Of a DNA stretch of 64,000 nt, positions 35,043-43,892 are shown in pieces (positions within the stretch are counted from its first letter, which is position 1; each line of letters starts with the position of its first letter). The DNA comes from Sphingomonas lycopersici. GTDB taxonomy: Bacteria; Pseudomonadota; Alphaproteobacteria; Sphingomonadales; Sphingomonadaceae. Made by a program: the position numbers and the translations under genes. The notes under the pieces were generated by a model. It did no database searches, was not told the DNA's origin, and saw nothing but the letters and a program-made list of their open reading frames with translations. The stretch covers positions 62,001 to 126,000 of the forward strand of contig NZ_JANFAU010000008.1 in NCBI RefSeq assembly GCF_026130605.1, read 5' to 3'.

Positions 35043-36251
35043 TCAGGCGGCGAGCGCGGTCACCGATCCGCCCAGCGCCCGATCGAGATCGGCGATGATA
35101 TCCTCGACATCCTCCAACCCGACCGACAGCCGGATCAACCCCTCGGAAATGCCGTAAGCGGCGCGCTCCTCGGGGGTGTAGGTCGAATGCGTCATCGAGG
35201 CGGGATGCTGGATCAGCGTCTCGGCATCGCCGAGCGATACCGCGCGCTGGATCAGCGCCAGGCGGTTCATCATCGCGCGCCCCGCGGCCGCGCCGCCGGC
35301 CAGTTCGAACGCGATCATCCCGCCGAACCCCGGCATCTGGCGCGCCGCCAGCTCATGCTGCGCGAAGCTTTCGAGCCCGGGATAATGGACCACCTCCACT
35401 GCCGGATGCGCCTCCAGCATCCGGGCCACCGCCAGCGCATTGGCGCAATGCCGCTCGACGCGGAGCTTGAGCGTCTTGAGCCCGCGCAGCACCAGCATCG
35501 CGTTGAACGGCGCCATCACCGCGCCGGTCATGTCCTTCATCCCGACGAGGCGCACCTCGGCGATATCCGCGCGCGAGCCGACCGCGATGCCGCCGATCAG
35601 ATCACCGTGGCCACCCATATATTTGGTCGCGGAATGCACCACGATATCCGCGCCATGCTCGATCGGGCGGGTCAGCACCGGGGTGGCATAGGTATTGTCG
35701 ACGACGACCTTGGCGCCCTTCGCCTTGGCGACCCGTGCCACCGCCGCGATATCGATCAGCCGCATATTGGGGTTGGCCGGAGTCTCGAAATAGACCACGC
35801 GCGTCTTGTCCGAGATCGCCGCCGCGACCGCATCCAGATCCATCATGTCGACATGCGTGACGCGGATGCCGAACCGGCCGAGCCCGTGGCGCATGAAGGC
35901 GAAGGTGCAGCCGTAGAGCGTCTTGTCGATGACGATCTCGTCGCCGGGCGAGACGAGCGTCCACAATACCGCGGTGATCGCCCCCATCCCCGAAGCGAGC
36001 GCCAGCCCCGCCTCGGCGCCTTCGAGCGAGGCGCAGCGCTGTTCGAGCAGATCGAGCGTGGGGTTGGAAATCCGCGAATATGCGTGGCCGGCACGCTCGC
36101 CGGCGAAGATCGCGGCGCCGTGATCGGCATCCTCGAACGCGAAGGTCGAGGTGAGGTGCAGCGGCGGGGTGAGCGCCCAATCGTTATCCGCGGGGTTGTA
36201 ACCCAGGTGGATCGCGCGGGTCATGAAACCGGGCGCTTTGGGGTCGCTCAC
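35043..36251 (-). CDS. Methionine gamma-lyase
   Basis: This 402-residue PLP enzyme of the Cys/Met metabolism family matches Pseudomonas putida methionine gamma-lyase along its length. Diagnostic residues are Cys115 in LYGCTFAF, the PLP lysine K210 in VVHSATKYMGGHGD, and Lys239-Asp240 in GMKDMTGAV; the trio Cys-Lys-Asp separates methionine gamma-lyases from cystathionine enzymes and homoserine sulfhydrylases. It splits L-methionine into methanethiol, 2-oxobutanoate and ammonia. The start is GTG at 36251, with AAGGA seven bases upstream; the in-frame extension to 36317 has no family sequence. A perfect palindrome lies about 90 bases upstream, and an Lrp-type gene follows. Confidence 0.9.
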   Translation of the reverse strand: MSDPKAPGFMTRAIHLGYNPADNDWALTPPLHLTSTFAFEDADHGAAIFAGERAGHAYSRISNPTLDLLEQRCASLEGAEAGLALASGMGAITAVLWTLVSPGDEIVIDKTLYGCTFAFMRHGLGRFGIRVTHVDMMDLDAVAAAISDKTRVVYFETPANPNMRLIDIAAVARVAKAKGAKVVVDNTYATPVLTRPIEHGADIVVHSATKYMGGHGDLIGGIAVGSRADIAEVRLVGMKDMTGAVMAPFNAMLVLRGLKTLKLRVERHCANALAVARMLEAHPAVEVVHYPGLESFAQHELAARQMPGFGGMIAFELAGGAAAGRAMMNRLALIQRAVSLGDAETLIQHPASMTHSTYTPEERAAYGISEGLIRLSVGLEDVEDIIADLDRALGGSVTALAA

Positions 36252-36341
36252 TATTTGGTCCTTCCGGTGGAGATGCCATCGGAGACCTAACAGCGCGTGC
36301 GGGGCAGGTGCTGCCAAAGTCGGCTGCTATTGCGGGCGATT

Positions 36342-36358
36342 TTGGCAGATGATGCCAA
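36342..36358. promoter_or_regulatory. Palindrome TTGGCA-N5-TGCCAA upstream of methionine gamma-lyase
   Basis: A perfect 6-5-6 inverted repeat lies about 90 bases before the GTG start, and an additional half-site TGCCAA lies at about 36313. It is a plausible operator for the linked Lrp-type regulator or another factor. It does not match the classic Lrp consensus. Confidence 0.35.
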
Positions 36359-36372
36359 TATCGTCCCTCCCC

Positions 36373-36464
36373 GTCATTCCCGCGAAGGCGGGAATCCATT
36401 CTCGCAGGTCAGCGAAAGAACCGCTCCGCCAGCCAGAATGGATTCCCGCCTTTGCGGGAATGAC
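36373..36464. repeat. Family A intergenic palindrome, copy 2
   Basis: The arms are GTCATTCCCGCGAAGGCGGG and the inverse CCCGCCTTTGCGGGAATGAC, with the same CCAGCCAGAATGGA inner segment as copies 1 and 3. It lies upstream of methionine gamma-lyase. Beyond it, at 36465-36584, I see a short GC-rich palindrome (GGCGCGCAGCGCGCGCC) next to the PHA depolymerase stop and no gene. Confidence 0.9.
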
Positions 36465-36584
36465 GGAAGATAACGTGGCCCGCCGCGGCAAAGCCGCGTC
36501 GTCGGACGGGTTCGGCTATGCCGACCCGCCGGCCGGGCGACAGCTTCGCTCAGCTCCGCTACGCGACCGGCGCGCAGCGCGCGC

Positions 36585-37802
36585 CTAGCTGTTCGCCGCG
36601 ATCCATTCCTCAACCACGGGCGCGATGCGATTACGCCACTTCGACCCGTTGAAGATCCCATAATGCCCGACGCCCTCGGCGAGCAGATAGCGCTTCTTCG
36701 CCGCCGGCAGCTTCTTCGCCAGCGTCAGCGCGGCCTTGGTCTGGCCGATGCCGGAGATATCGTCGCGCTCGCCCTCGATCGCGAGCAACCCGATATCGGT
36801 GATCGCCGACAGATCGATCGGGCGCCCGCGGTGGGTCATCAGCCCGCGCGGCAATTTATGCTCCTGGAACACCACGTCGATCGTCTGGAGATAGAATTCC
36901 TCGGTCATGTCGCACACCGAGCGATATTCGTCGTAAAAATCCTTGGTCGCCTCGGCGCTCTCGCCGTCGCCGCGGACGAGATGTTTGAACATCTCCCAAT
37001 GGCTCATCATGTGGTTGCCGAGGTTCATCGACATGAAGCCGGTGAGCTGGAGGAAGCCGGGATAGACCCGCCGCCCGCCGCCCGGATAGACCACCGGCAC
37101 TGTCGCGATGACATTCTGGCGGAACCAGGCATGCGGCCGCTGGGTCGCGAGCTCGTTGACCGCGGTCGGCGCCTCGCGGGTGTCGATCGGGCCGCCCATC
37201 ATCGTCAACGTCTTGGGACGGCACGGATTCTTGTCCGCGCTCATCAGCGCGGCGGCGGCGTAGCACGGCACCGACGGCTGGCACACCGCGAGCATATGCC
37301 CGCCCGGCCCGATCGCCTCCATGAACTCGACCAGATAATCGATATAATCGTCGAGGTCGAAGAAGCCCTCGGCCAGCGGCACGAGCTTCGCGTCGCGCCA
37401 GTCGGTGATATAGACGTCGCAGGTCGGCAGCATCCGCTCGACCGTGCCGCGCAGCAGCGTGGCATAATGGCCCGACATCGGCGCGACGATCAGCAGCTTC
37501 GGCCCGCCCTTCACGCCCTTGCGCGCGAACCGCTTCAACTGGCCGAACGGCTTCTGCAGCACGATCTCCTCGATCACCTCGACCTCGCGGCCGTCGACCG
37601 TGGTGCGATCGAGCCCGAACGCCGGCTTGCCGCGCGGCGCCGCAGCATGAGCGAACACTTCGAGCGCGGAGGCCATGACCGTTCCGCCGCCGAAATAGGC
37701 GAATGGGTTTGCCGGGTTCTGGAGCATGCCCGCGCCAAAATTGGCCAATGCACTGGCACTGGCGAGCATCGAACGCTGAATTTCATAGGCGTCGTAGAGC
37801 AT
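36585..37802 (-). CDS. phaZ: Intracellular polyhydroxyalkanoate depolymerase
   Basis: This 405-residue protein is a cytoplasmic depolymerase of native PHB granules, of the Ralstonia PhaZ1 type. The nucleophile is a cysteine in the elbow MLAVCQPSVP (Cys174) instead of serine, which is the hallmark of this family. The N-terminal MLYDAYEIQRSML, the block RTPLLIVAPMSGHYATLLRGTV and the C-terminal GVGHYGIFNGSKWRN with the catalytic His all fit. It releases 3-hydroxybutyrate from stored polymer. AGGA lies six bases before the ATG. No PHA synthase or phasin is in the window. The sequence just upstream (CAAATGCTGCAATCG) is TGC-rich and may be worth testing as a PhaR site. Confidence 0.93.
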   Translation of the reverse strand: MLYDAYEIQRSMLASASALANFGAGMLQNPANPFAYFGGGTVMASALEVFAHAAAPRGKPAFGLDRTTVDGREVEVIEEIVLQKPFGQLKRFARKGVKGGPKLLIVAPMSGHYATLLRGTVERMLPTCDVYITDWRDAKLVPLAEGFFDLDDYIDYLVEFMEAIGPGGHMLAVCQPSVPCYAAAALMSADKNPCRPKTLTMMGGPIDTREAPTAVNELATQRPHAWFRQNVIATVPVVYPGGGRRVYPGFLQLTGFMSMNLGNHMMSHWEMFKHLVRGDGESAEATKDFYDEYRSVCDMTEEFYLQTIDVVFQEHKLPRGLMTHRGRPIDLSAITDIGLLAIEGERDDISGIGQTKAALTLAKKLPAAKKRYLLAEGVGHYGIFNGSKWRNRIAPVVEEWIAANS

Positions 37803-37965
37803 TCGGTATCCTGTTTCCCGACACTTTGAACCTGAAGTAGGTAGCGTGTTTCATCCAGATGACAATTTCAAATGCTGCAATCGCGAAATTGCGGGGTGAA
37901 AACGGGACGACTTGCATCCTTCCCACCACCCGGCGAAGGCTGGGGTGGTGCGGATGAAATTTCCC

Positions 37966-38049
37966 GCGTCCCCGCGCAGGCGGGGACCCAGTCCCCAGGT
38001 GGCCCGCGTTCCGTTCCGTCGCTCTGGGTCCCCGCCTGCGCGGGGACGC
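37966..38049. repeat. Family A-related intergenic palindrome (GTCCCCGC type)
   Basis: GCGTCCCCGCGCAGGCGGGG at the left is mirrored by CCCCGCCTGCGCGGGGACGC at the right, with CCCAG/CTGGG inner arms. It lies between the divergent phaZ and ABC exporter genes, in a 324-base gap in which I see no other gene. Confidence 0.88.
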
Positions 38050-38126
38050 GGAAAGGGAGGCGTAGGACGGATGCGATCGGCGCAGCCGTTGAGCCGCGGG
38101 GGCGGCGCTGCTAGGCGCATTGCATC

Positions 38127-39920
38127 ATGTCCAGCGATGCCCCTGCCCCAGCCGAAGCCGCCCCTGCCCCGTCCAACCGGAAACTGGGAAACCTCGCGCT
38201 CGTCTGGGATCATGTGCGCCGTTATCCCGGCCAGATCGCCGCGGCGCTCGGCGCGCTCAGCGTCACCTCGCTGGCGACGATCGCGATCCCTTATAGCTTC
38301 AAGCGGGTGATCGATCGCGGCTTCGGCCCCGGCGCGCACGGCGATGTCGCCAGCGCCTTCCATTATATGCTGATGATCGTCGCGGTGCTCGCTATCGCGA
38401 CCGCGATCCGCTTCTATTTCGTCTCGTGGCTCGGGGAGCGCGTCGTCGCGGATATCCGCACCCGCGTGCAGCGCCATCTGCTCACGCTTACCCCGCGCTT
38501 CTTCGAGGAAAACCGCCCGTCGGAAATCGCCTCGCGGCTCACCGCCGATACCGCGCAGATCGAAAGCGTCGTCGGATCGACCGTCTCGGTCGCGCTGCGC
38601 AACCTGTTCACCGGCATCGGCGGGCTGATCTATCTGTTCGCGATCTCGCCGAAGCTGGCGGGGCTGCTGCTGCTCGGCATCCCGGTGGTGATCCTGCCGA
38701 TCGTGCTGCTCGGCCGGCGGGTGCGCAGCTATTCGCGCACCTCGCAGGATCGCATCGCCGATGTCGGCGCGATGGCCACCGAAACGCTCGGCGCGATGAA
38801 GATCGTCCAGGCGTTCGGGCAGGAAGAGCGCGAAGCGCACCGCTTCTCCGACGCGGTCGAGGCGACGATGGCCGCCGCGCGCCGCCGCATCATGCTCCGC
38901 TCGGTGATGACTGCGATTGTCATCGGGCTGATCTTCGGCTCGATCACGCTCGTCCTGTGGGAAGGCGCGATCGATGTCGCCGCGGGGCGGATTTCGGGCG
39001 GGTCGATCGCCGCCTTCGTGCTGACCGGCGGGATCGTCGCCGGCGCGTTCGGCGCGCTGACCGAGGTTTACGGCGAGCTGCTGCGCGGCGCGGGCGCCGC
39101 CGGGCGCCTCGCCGAATTGCTCGCCGAAAAGCCCGAGATCGCTGCTCCCCCCGCGCCTTTACTGCTGCCGCTCCCGCCGCGCGGCGCGGTGACCTTCGAT
39201 CATGTCGAATTCCGTTACCCGACCCGCCGCGAAACCGCGGCGCTGCACGATTTCAGCCTGTCGATCGCGCCGGGCGAGACGGTGGCGGTGGTCGGCCCGT
39301 CGGGCGCGGGCAAGACGACCTTGTTCCAGCTCATCCAGCGTTTCTACGATCCCGACAATGGGCGGGTGCTGATCGACGGGATCGATCTCAGGGAGACCGA
39401 TCCCGCCGGGATTCGCTCGCGGATCGCGATGGTGCCGCAGGAGACGGTGATTTTCGCCGCCTCGGCGCGCGACAACCTCCGCTACGGCCGCTGGGACGCC
39501 AGCGATAGCGAATTGTGGGACGCCGCCGAAGCCGCCAATGCCGCCGACTTCCTCCGCGGGCTGCCGCAGGGGCTCGATACCTATCTCGGGGAGGGCGGCG
39601 CACGCCTCTCGGGCGGGCAGCGCCAGCGGGTCGCGATCGCGCGCGCCTTGCTGCGCGATGCGCCGATCCTGCTGCTCGACGAGGCGACCAGCGCGCTCGA
39701 TGCGGAGAGCGAATTGCTCGTCCAACAAGCGCTCGAACGGCTGATGGTCGACCGCACGACGCTCGTCATCGCGCACCGGCTCGCGACGGTGCGCGCGGCG
39801 GGGCGGATCGTGGTGATGGACGACGGCCGGATCGTCGAGGAGGGCACCCATGCCGCGCTGATGAAGCAAGGCGGGCTCTATGCACGGCTCGCCAGCCTGC
39901 AATTCAGCGAAGCGGCATAG
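38127..39920 (+). CDS. ABC exporter with fused membrane and ATPase domains (MsbA/LmrA type)
   Basis: This 597-residue half-transporter has a type I exporter membrane domain with about six helices (residues 30-320, including ARIRTRVQRHLLTLTPRFFE-like coupling sequence and RIADVGAMATETLGAMKIVQAF). The ATPase has Walker A GPSGAGKTT, the Q-loop in MVPQETVIF, the signature LSGGQRQR, Walker B ILLLDEATSALD and the switch His in VIAHRLATV. It works as a homodimer. The substrate is not evident; lipids and drugs are typical of the family. The first 20 residues are an Ala/Pro-rich cytoplasmic tail. No clear Shine-Dalgarno sequence precedes the ATG. The next gene on the same strand begins 56 bases downstream. 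Confidence 0.92.
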   Translation: MSSDAPAPAEAAPAPSNRKLGNLALVWDHVRRYPGQIAAALGALSVTSLATIAIPYSFKRVIDRGFGPGAHGDVASAFHYMLMIVAVLAIATAIRFYFVSWLGERVVADIRTRVQRHLLTLTPRFFEENRPSEIASRLTADTAQIESVVGSTVSVALRNLFTGIGGLIYLFAISPKLAGLLLLGIPVVILPIVLLGRRVRSYSRTSQDRIADVGAMATETLGAMKIVQAFGQEEREAHRFSDAVEATMAAARRRIMLRSVMTAIVIGLIFGSITLVLWEGAIDVAAGRISGGSIAAFVLTGGIVAGAFGALTEVYGELLRGAGAAGRLAELLAEKPEIAAPPAPLLLPLPPRGAVTFDHVEFRYPTRRETAALHDFSLSIAPGETVAVVGPSGAGKTTLFQLIQRFYDPDNGRVLIDGIDLRETDPAGIRSRIAMVPQETVIFAASARDNLRYGRWDASDSELWDAAEAANAADFLRGLPQGLDTYLGEGGARLSGGQRQRVAIARALLRDAPILLLDEATSALDAESELLVQQALERLMVDRTTLVIAHRLATVRAAGRIVVMDDGRIVEEGTHAALMKQGGLYARLASLQFSEAA

Positions 39921-39976
39921 CGCCGCCCCGACCTTTCTGCTCTAACCTGTGCCGCACGGCATAAGGGAGAGCAGCA

Positions 39977-41140
39977 ATGGCCCGCGAATTCGACGTCATC
40001 GTCTATGGCGCCACCGGTTTTACGGGGCGGCTCGTCGCGGAATATCTCCAGGAGACCTATGGCACCGCCGGGCCGAAATGGGCGATGGCGGGGCGCTCGC
40101 TGAGCAAGCTGCAGGAAGTCCGCGACGAAATGGGCATCGCGACGGACGTGCCGCTGGTCACCGCCAATTCGGACGATCCCGCCAGCCTCGCCGCGATGGC
40201 CGAGCGCGCGACGGTGGTGATCTCGGCGGTCGGGCCATATCAGCTTTACGGCAGCGATCTCGTCGCGGCCTGCGCGGCGACGGGCACCGCTTATGTCGAT
40301 CTGTGCGGCGAGCCGGCCTGGATGCGCAAGATGATCGACGCGCACGAGGCGACCGCCAAGGCGAGCGGCGCGCGGATCGTCTTTTCCTGCGGGTTCGATT
40401 CGATCCCGTTCGATCTCGGTGTGCTGACCTTGCAGGAGGCGGCGATCAAGCGCTTCGGCCGCCCCGCGCCGCGCGTCAAATGCCGCGTCCGCACGATGAA
40501 GGGCAAATTCTCCGGCGGCACCGCGGCGAGCCTCAAGGCAACGCTGGCGGCGGCGGCGCGCGATCCCTCGCTCGTCGCGCTGCTGACCAGCCCGTTCGCG
40601 CTGACCCCGGGGCATAGCGGGCCGCACCAGCCGACCGGGCTGATCCCCGAATATGATTCGACGATCGCCGCCTGGGTCGCGCCGTTCATCATGGCGCCGA
40701 TCAACACCAAGAACGTCCACCGCACCAATTTCCTGCTCGGGCAGAAATATGGCGCCGATTTCGTCTATGACGAGATGATCGTCGCCGGGCTCGGCGATGT
40801 CGGCAAGGCGGCCGCCGAGGCGCTCGCCAAGATCAACCCGCTCGCCGGCGACAAAGGCCCCAAGCCCGGCGAAGGCCCCTCGAAAGAGGAGCGCGACAGC
40901 GGGCATTATGACGTGCTGTTCATCGGGCTGATGCCCGACGGCGCGCGCGTCGACGCGGTCGTCACCGGCGATCGCGATCCGGGTTACGGCTCGACCAGCA
41001 AGATGCTCGCGGAAAGCGCGCTTTGCCTCGTCGAGGACGTGAAGGGTGCGGGCGGGATCTGGACCCCGGGCGCGCTGATGGGCGACGCGCTGGTCAAACG
41101 GCTGGTCGCCAAGGCGGGGATGACCTTCGCCGCGGGGTGA
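39977..41140 (+). CDS. Saccharopine dehydrogenase-like NADP-binding protein (trans-acting enoyl reductase type)
   Basis: This 387-residue protein starts with a Rossmann fold (FDVIVYGATGFTGRLVAEYL) and contains the family blocks GRSLSKLQEV, VISAVGPYQLYG, YVDLCGEPAWM and FSCGFDSIPFDLG. These belong to the saccharopine-dehydrogenase-like family that includes the mycobacterial trans-acting enoyl reductase. Bacterial members are often of unknown role; some act in lipid metabolism. GGGAGAGCAGCA precedes the ATG. It is co-directional with the ABC exporter upstream, so a lipid-related pair is possible but unproven. It converges with the small membrane protein gene that follows rnr. Confidence 0.85.
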   Translation: MAREFDVIVYGATGFTGRLVAEYLQETYGTAGPKWAMAGRSLSKLQEVRDEMGIATDVPLVTANSDDPASLAAMAERATVVISAVGPYQLYGSDLVAACAATGTAYVDLCGEPAWMRKMIDAHEATAKASGARIVFSCGFDSIPFDLGVLTLQEAAIKRFGRPAPRVKCRVRTMKGKFSGGTAASLKATLAAAARDPSLVALLTSPFALTPGHSGPHQPTGLIPEYDSTIAAWVAPFIMAPINTKNVHRTNFLLGQKYGADFVYDEMIVAGLGDVGKAAAEALAKINPLAGDKGPKPGEGPSKEERDSGHYDVLFIGLMPDGARVDAVVTGDRDPGYGSTSKMLAESALCLVEDVKGAGGIWTPGALMGDALVKRLVAKAGMTFAAG

Positions 41141-41171
41141 CGCTCGCCTTCGCGGGGACACAAAAAAGACA

Positions 41172-41480
41172 CTAACGCCCCAGCGCGATCGCCCCTGCCG
41201 CGGCGAAGCCGGTGAGCGCGATCACGCCGAGCAGCCGCGCCAGTTCCTCCTTGCGGAAATCGGCCAGCGCGCGTTCGTCGAGCCACCAATGCCCTTCCGC
41301 CGCCGCGACGATCGCGCCGAAGCGCGTCATGCGACGGAACATGCGCTTCTGCGCCCGCCCCTCGGGCTCGAACGCGATCGCGCGATCCGCGCTGGTCGCC
41401 TTCGCCGCGGTGAAATGGGTGACGATCGCTGCTTGCGCGCGGATCGCGACGCGCTCGGCGATACGGCCGACGATGTTCAT
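41172..41480 (-). CDS. Small membrane-anchored protein coupled to rnr, unknown function
   Basis: This 102-residue protein has a soluble N-terminal part (MNIVGRIAERVAIRAQAAIV, with several Arg and Ala) and a C-terminal hydrophobic helix (LLGVIALTGFAAAGAIAL). I do not recognise a family. The ATG at 41480 lies one base after the rnr stop (TAGGATG) and has an excellent AGGAGG inside the rnr coding end, so it must be co-translated with RNase R. A longer in-frame reading back to 41663 overlaps rnr and is rejected. The arrangement suggests a conserved partner of RNase R or simply an economical operon; only comparative data can tell. Confidence 0.75.
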   Translation of the reverse strand: MNIVGRIAERVAIRAQAAIVTHFTAAKATSADRAIAFEPEGRAQKRMFRRMTRFGAIVAAAEGHWWLDERALADFRKEELARLLGVIALTGFAAAGAIALGR

Positions 41481-41481
41481 C

Positions 41482-43683
41482 CTACCTCCTGCGCCCCTGA
41501 TGTCGGATATTGGCGGGGCGACCGCGCCGCTTGATCTCGCGCCGCGGCCCCGCCCCGCGCGACGGCGGCAGCGCGCCCTTCCCCTCGGGCAGCTCGAAGC
41601 GCAGCGCGCCCGACACCGGATTGGCCTCGGCAAGCCGCAGCGACAGCCGCTGGCCCAGCGCATATTCCTCGCCGCTGGTCTCGCCGACCAGCCGCCGCGC
41701 CGCCTCGTCGAAGCGGAAATATTCGCCGCCCAGATCGCGCACCGGCATCAGCCCGTCGCCGCCGACCCCGTCGACCGTGGCGAAGAAACCGAAATTGGCT
41801 ACCCCGGTGATCCGCGCCTCGACCGTCTCGCCGACGCGCTCGGCAAGATAGGCAGCGACATAACGGTCGATCGTGTCGCGCTCCGCCTCCATCGCGCGGC
41901 GTTCGAGCCGGCTGATCGTCTCGCCGACGCGTTCGAAATCCTCGTCGCCGTTGAGCCCGCCGTCGCCGAGGCCATAGGCCGAGACGAGCGCGCGATGCAC
42001 CACGAGGTCCGCATAGCGCCGGATCGGCGAGGTGAAATGCGCATAGCTGCCCAGCGCGAGCCCGAAATGGCCGTGGTTGGCGGGGGCGTAATAGGCCTGG
42101 GTCTGAGTGCGCAGCACCTGTTCCATCACCTGCGGGCGGAAATCGGCGTCGCCGACCCGCTCGATGATGCGGTTGAAGGTCGCCGGCTTGATCACCTGCC
42201 CGAGCGCGAAAGGCACCCCGAAGGTTTCGAGATAATCCTTGAGCGCGACCAGTTTCTCGCGCGCCGGCGGCTCGTGGACGCGGTACATCACCGGGGCTTT
42301 CTTCGCCTCCAGCGCGCGCGCCGCGGCGACATTGGCAGCAACCATATAATCCTCGATCAGCCGGTGCGCATCGAGCCGCTCGCGCGGCGCGACCGACATG
42401 ATCCGCCCCTTCTCGTCGAGCACCACGCGGCGCTCGGGCAGATCGAGTTCGAGCGGTTCGCGCTTGTCGCGCGCCGCGGCGAGCGCACGCCAGCAGGCCC
42501 AGAGCGGTTCGAGCGCCTCGAACATCGGCCCCGCGCCGGCATCGATCGTCGCCTGCGCATCCTCATAAGCGATATTGGCCGCGATCCGCACCACCGCGCG
42601 GGTGAAACGCCACGATTTGAGCGCGCCGCCCTTCGTCACCTGCAGATGGCAGACGAGCGCGGCGCGATCCTCGTCGTGCTTGAGCGAGCAGACATCGGCC
42701 GACAATATCTCCGGCAGCATCGGCACGACGCGATCGGGGAAATAGACCGAATTGCCGCGCGATCGGGCCTCGCGGTCGAGCGCCGACCCGGGGCGGACGT
42801 AGAAGCTGACATCGGCGATCGCGACGATCGCCTGCCACCCGCCGTCATTGGCCGGATCGTCGTCGGGCGCGGCCCATACCGCGTCGTCGTGGTCGCGCGC
42901 ATCGGCAGGATCGATCGCGACGATCGGCAGATGCGTCAGATCCTCGCGATCTTCGCCGAGCGGCTGGCGCGCGACGCGGACCGCCTCATCGAGCGCGGCC
43001 TCGGCGAATGTGTCGGGGATATCGAATTGGTGGATCGCGATCAGCGAGAAGCTGCGCGGCGCGAAAGGATCGCCCAGCTTCTGCACCACCCGCGCAGTGA
43101 AGCGCGGCGGGCGCCCGGCACGCTCGGCGAGCACGAGATCGCCGGCCACCGCCCCGCCCGCATCGGAGACGGGAAATTCGCGGCGTTCCTTCTTCTCCAC
43201 GCCCTGCAACCACAAACGGTCGCCCTCGCCGCGCAACACGCCGATCAGTTGCTCGGACGAGGGCGCGAGTGCCTTCATCGGATGCGCGATCCAGCCGTTC
43301 CCCGCCTCCTCGGTCCGCGCGAGGATGCGTGCGCCGACGCCGAGCGCGCCGCGCTTGCGCTCGCGCACCCGGAGCCGCGGCGGCGGGGTCTCCGCTTCCC
43401 AGCGCTCGGGCACCGCCCAGACATTGCCGCCGTCGTCGACATCGGCAACGCGCAGCACCGTCACCTTGGGTACCCCGCCCATGCGATGAAACGCGCGGCC
43501 CGGCGCCGAATCGATCAGCCCCTCGTCGGCCATGTCCTTGAGCAGCGCCTTGAGCGCGATCTTTTCCTGCGCGGAGAGGCCGAAGGCGCGCGCGATTTCG
43601 CGCTTGCCGGCGGGGCTCTCGCTCGACGTGATGAAATCCAGGATCTGCTGGCGGGTCGGCAAGCCGGCCTTCGGTTTTCGCAT
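41482..43683 (-). CDS. rnr: Ribonuclease R
   Basis: This 733-residue protein is the 3'-5' exoribonuclease RNase R, which degrades structured RNA. It has an N-terminal helix-turn-helix-like segment (TRQQILDFITSSESPAGKREIARAFGLS), cold-shock domains, and the RNB catalytic domain with VVAIDPADARDHDDAVWA-type aspartates (visible as IVAIDPADARDHDD). RSRGNSVYFPDRVVPMLPE, HFTSPIRRYADLVVHR and a C-terminal S1 domain follow. A basic tail (PRREIKRRGRPANIRH) ends it. The start at 43683 (MRKPKAGLPT) fits the family; the frame continues upstream to 43770 without conserved sequence. It is followed after one base by the small membrane protein gene. Confidence 0.94.
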   Translation of the reverse strand: MRKPKAGLPTRQQILDFITSSESPAGKREIARAFGLSAQEKIALKALLKDMADEGLIDSAPGRAFHRMGGVPKVTVLRVADVDDGGNVWAVPERWEAETPPPRLRVRERKRGALGVGARILARTEEAGNGWIAHPMKALAPSSEQLIGVLRGEGDRLWLQGVEKKERREFPVSDAGGAVAGDLVLAERAGRPPRFTARVVQKLGDPFAPRSFSLIAIHQFDIPDTFAEAALDEAVRVARQPLGEDREDLTHLPIVAIDPADARDHDDAVWAAPDDDPANDGGWQAIVAIADVSFYVRPGSALDREARSRGNSVYFPDRVVPMLPEILSADVCSLKHDEDRAALVCHLQVTKGGALKSWRFTRAVVRIAANIAYEDAQATIDAGAGPMFEALEPLWACWRALAAARDKREPLELDLPERRVVLDEKGRIMSVAPRERLDAHRLIEDYMVAANVAAARALEAKKAPVMYRVHEPPAREKLVALKDYLETFGVPFALGQVIKPATFNRIIERVGDADFRPQVMEQVLRTQTQAYYAPANHGHFGLALGSYAHFTSPIRRYADLVVHRALVSAYGLGDGGLNGDEDFERVGETISRLERRAMEAERDTIDRYVAAYLAERVGETVEARITGVANFGFFATVDGVGGDGLMPVRDLGGEYFRFDEAARRLVGETSGEEYALGQRLSLRLAEANPVSGALRFELPEGKGALPPSRGAGPRREIKRRGRPANIRHQGRRR

Positions 43684-43892
43684 CCGTCGGAAATAGGGAC
43701 GAAACGCGCCAGCGTCACGCACCAAGCGGATAAATCCCCGCCGGGTTGCCCCCGCGCCGCGTCCCGGCAAGCGGCACTTCCTTACAATTACGCACTAAGA
43801 TTTTGATAAATATAGATACTGCTGCAATCTCCACGCAAAATTAAGCTTGATCCCTAACCTGATTCCAACCCGCCTTCGCTATCTGCGCCGCT

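Noticed and set aside
36252..36372. SAM-II riboswitch before methionine gamma-lyase
   Set aside because: The conserved pseudoknot sequences of SAM-II are absent; a protein-binding palindrome explains the region better.
41172..41663. A longer version of the small protein downstream of rnr
   Set aside because: The extra 61 residues overlap rnr in another frame and are Arg/Cys-rich shadow sequence; the ATG at 41480 has AGGAGG.
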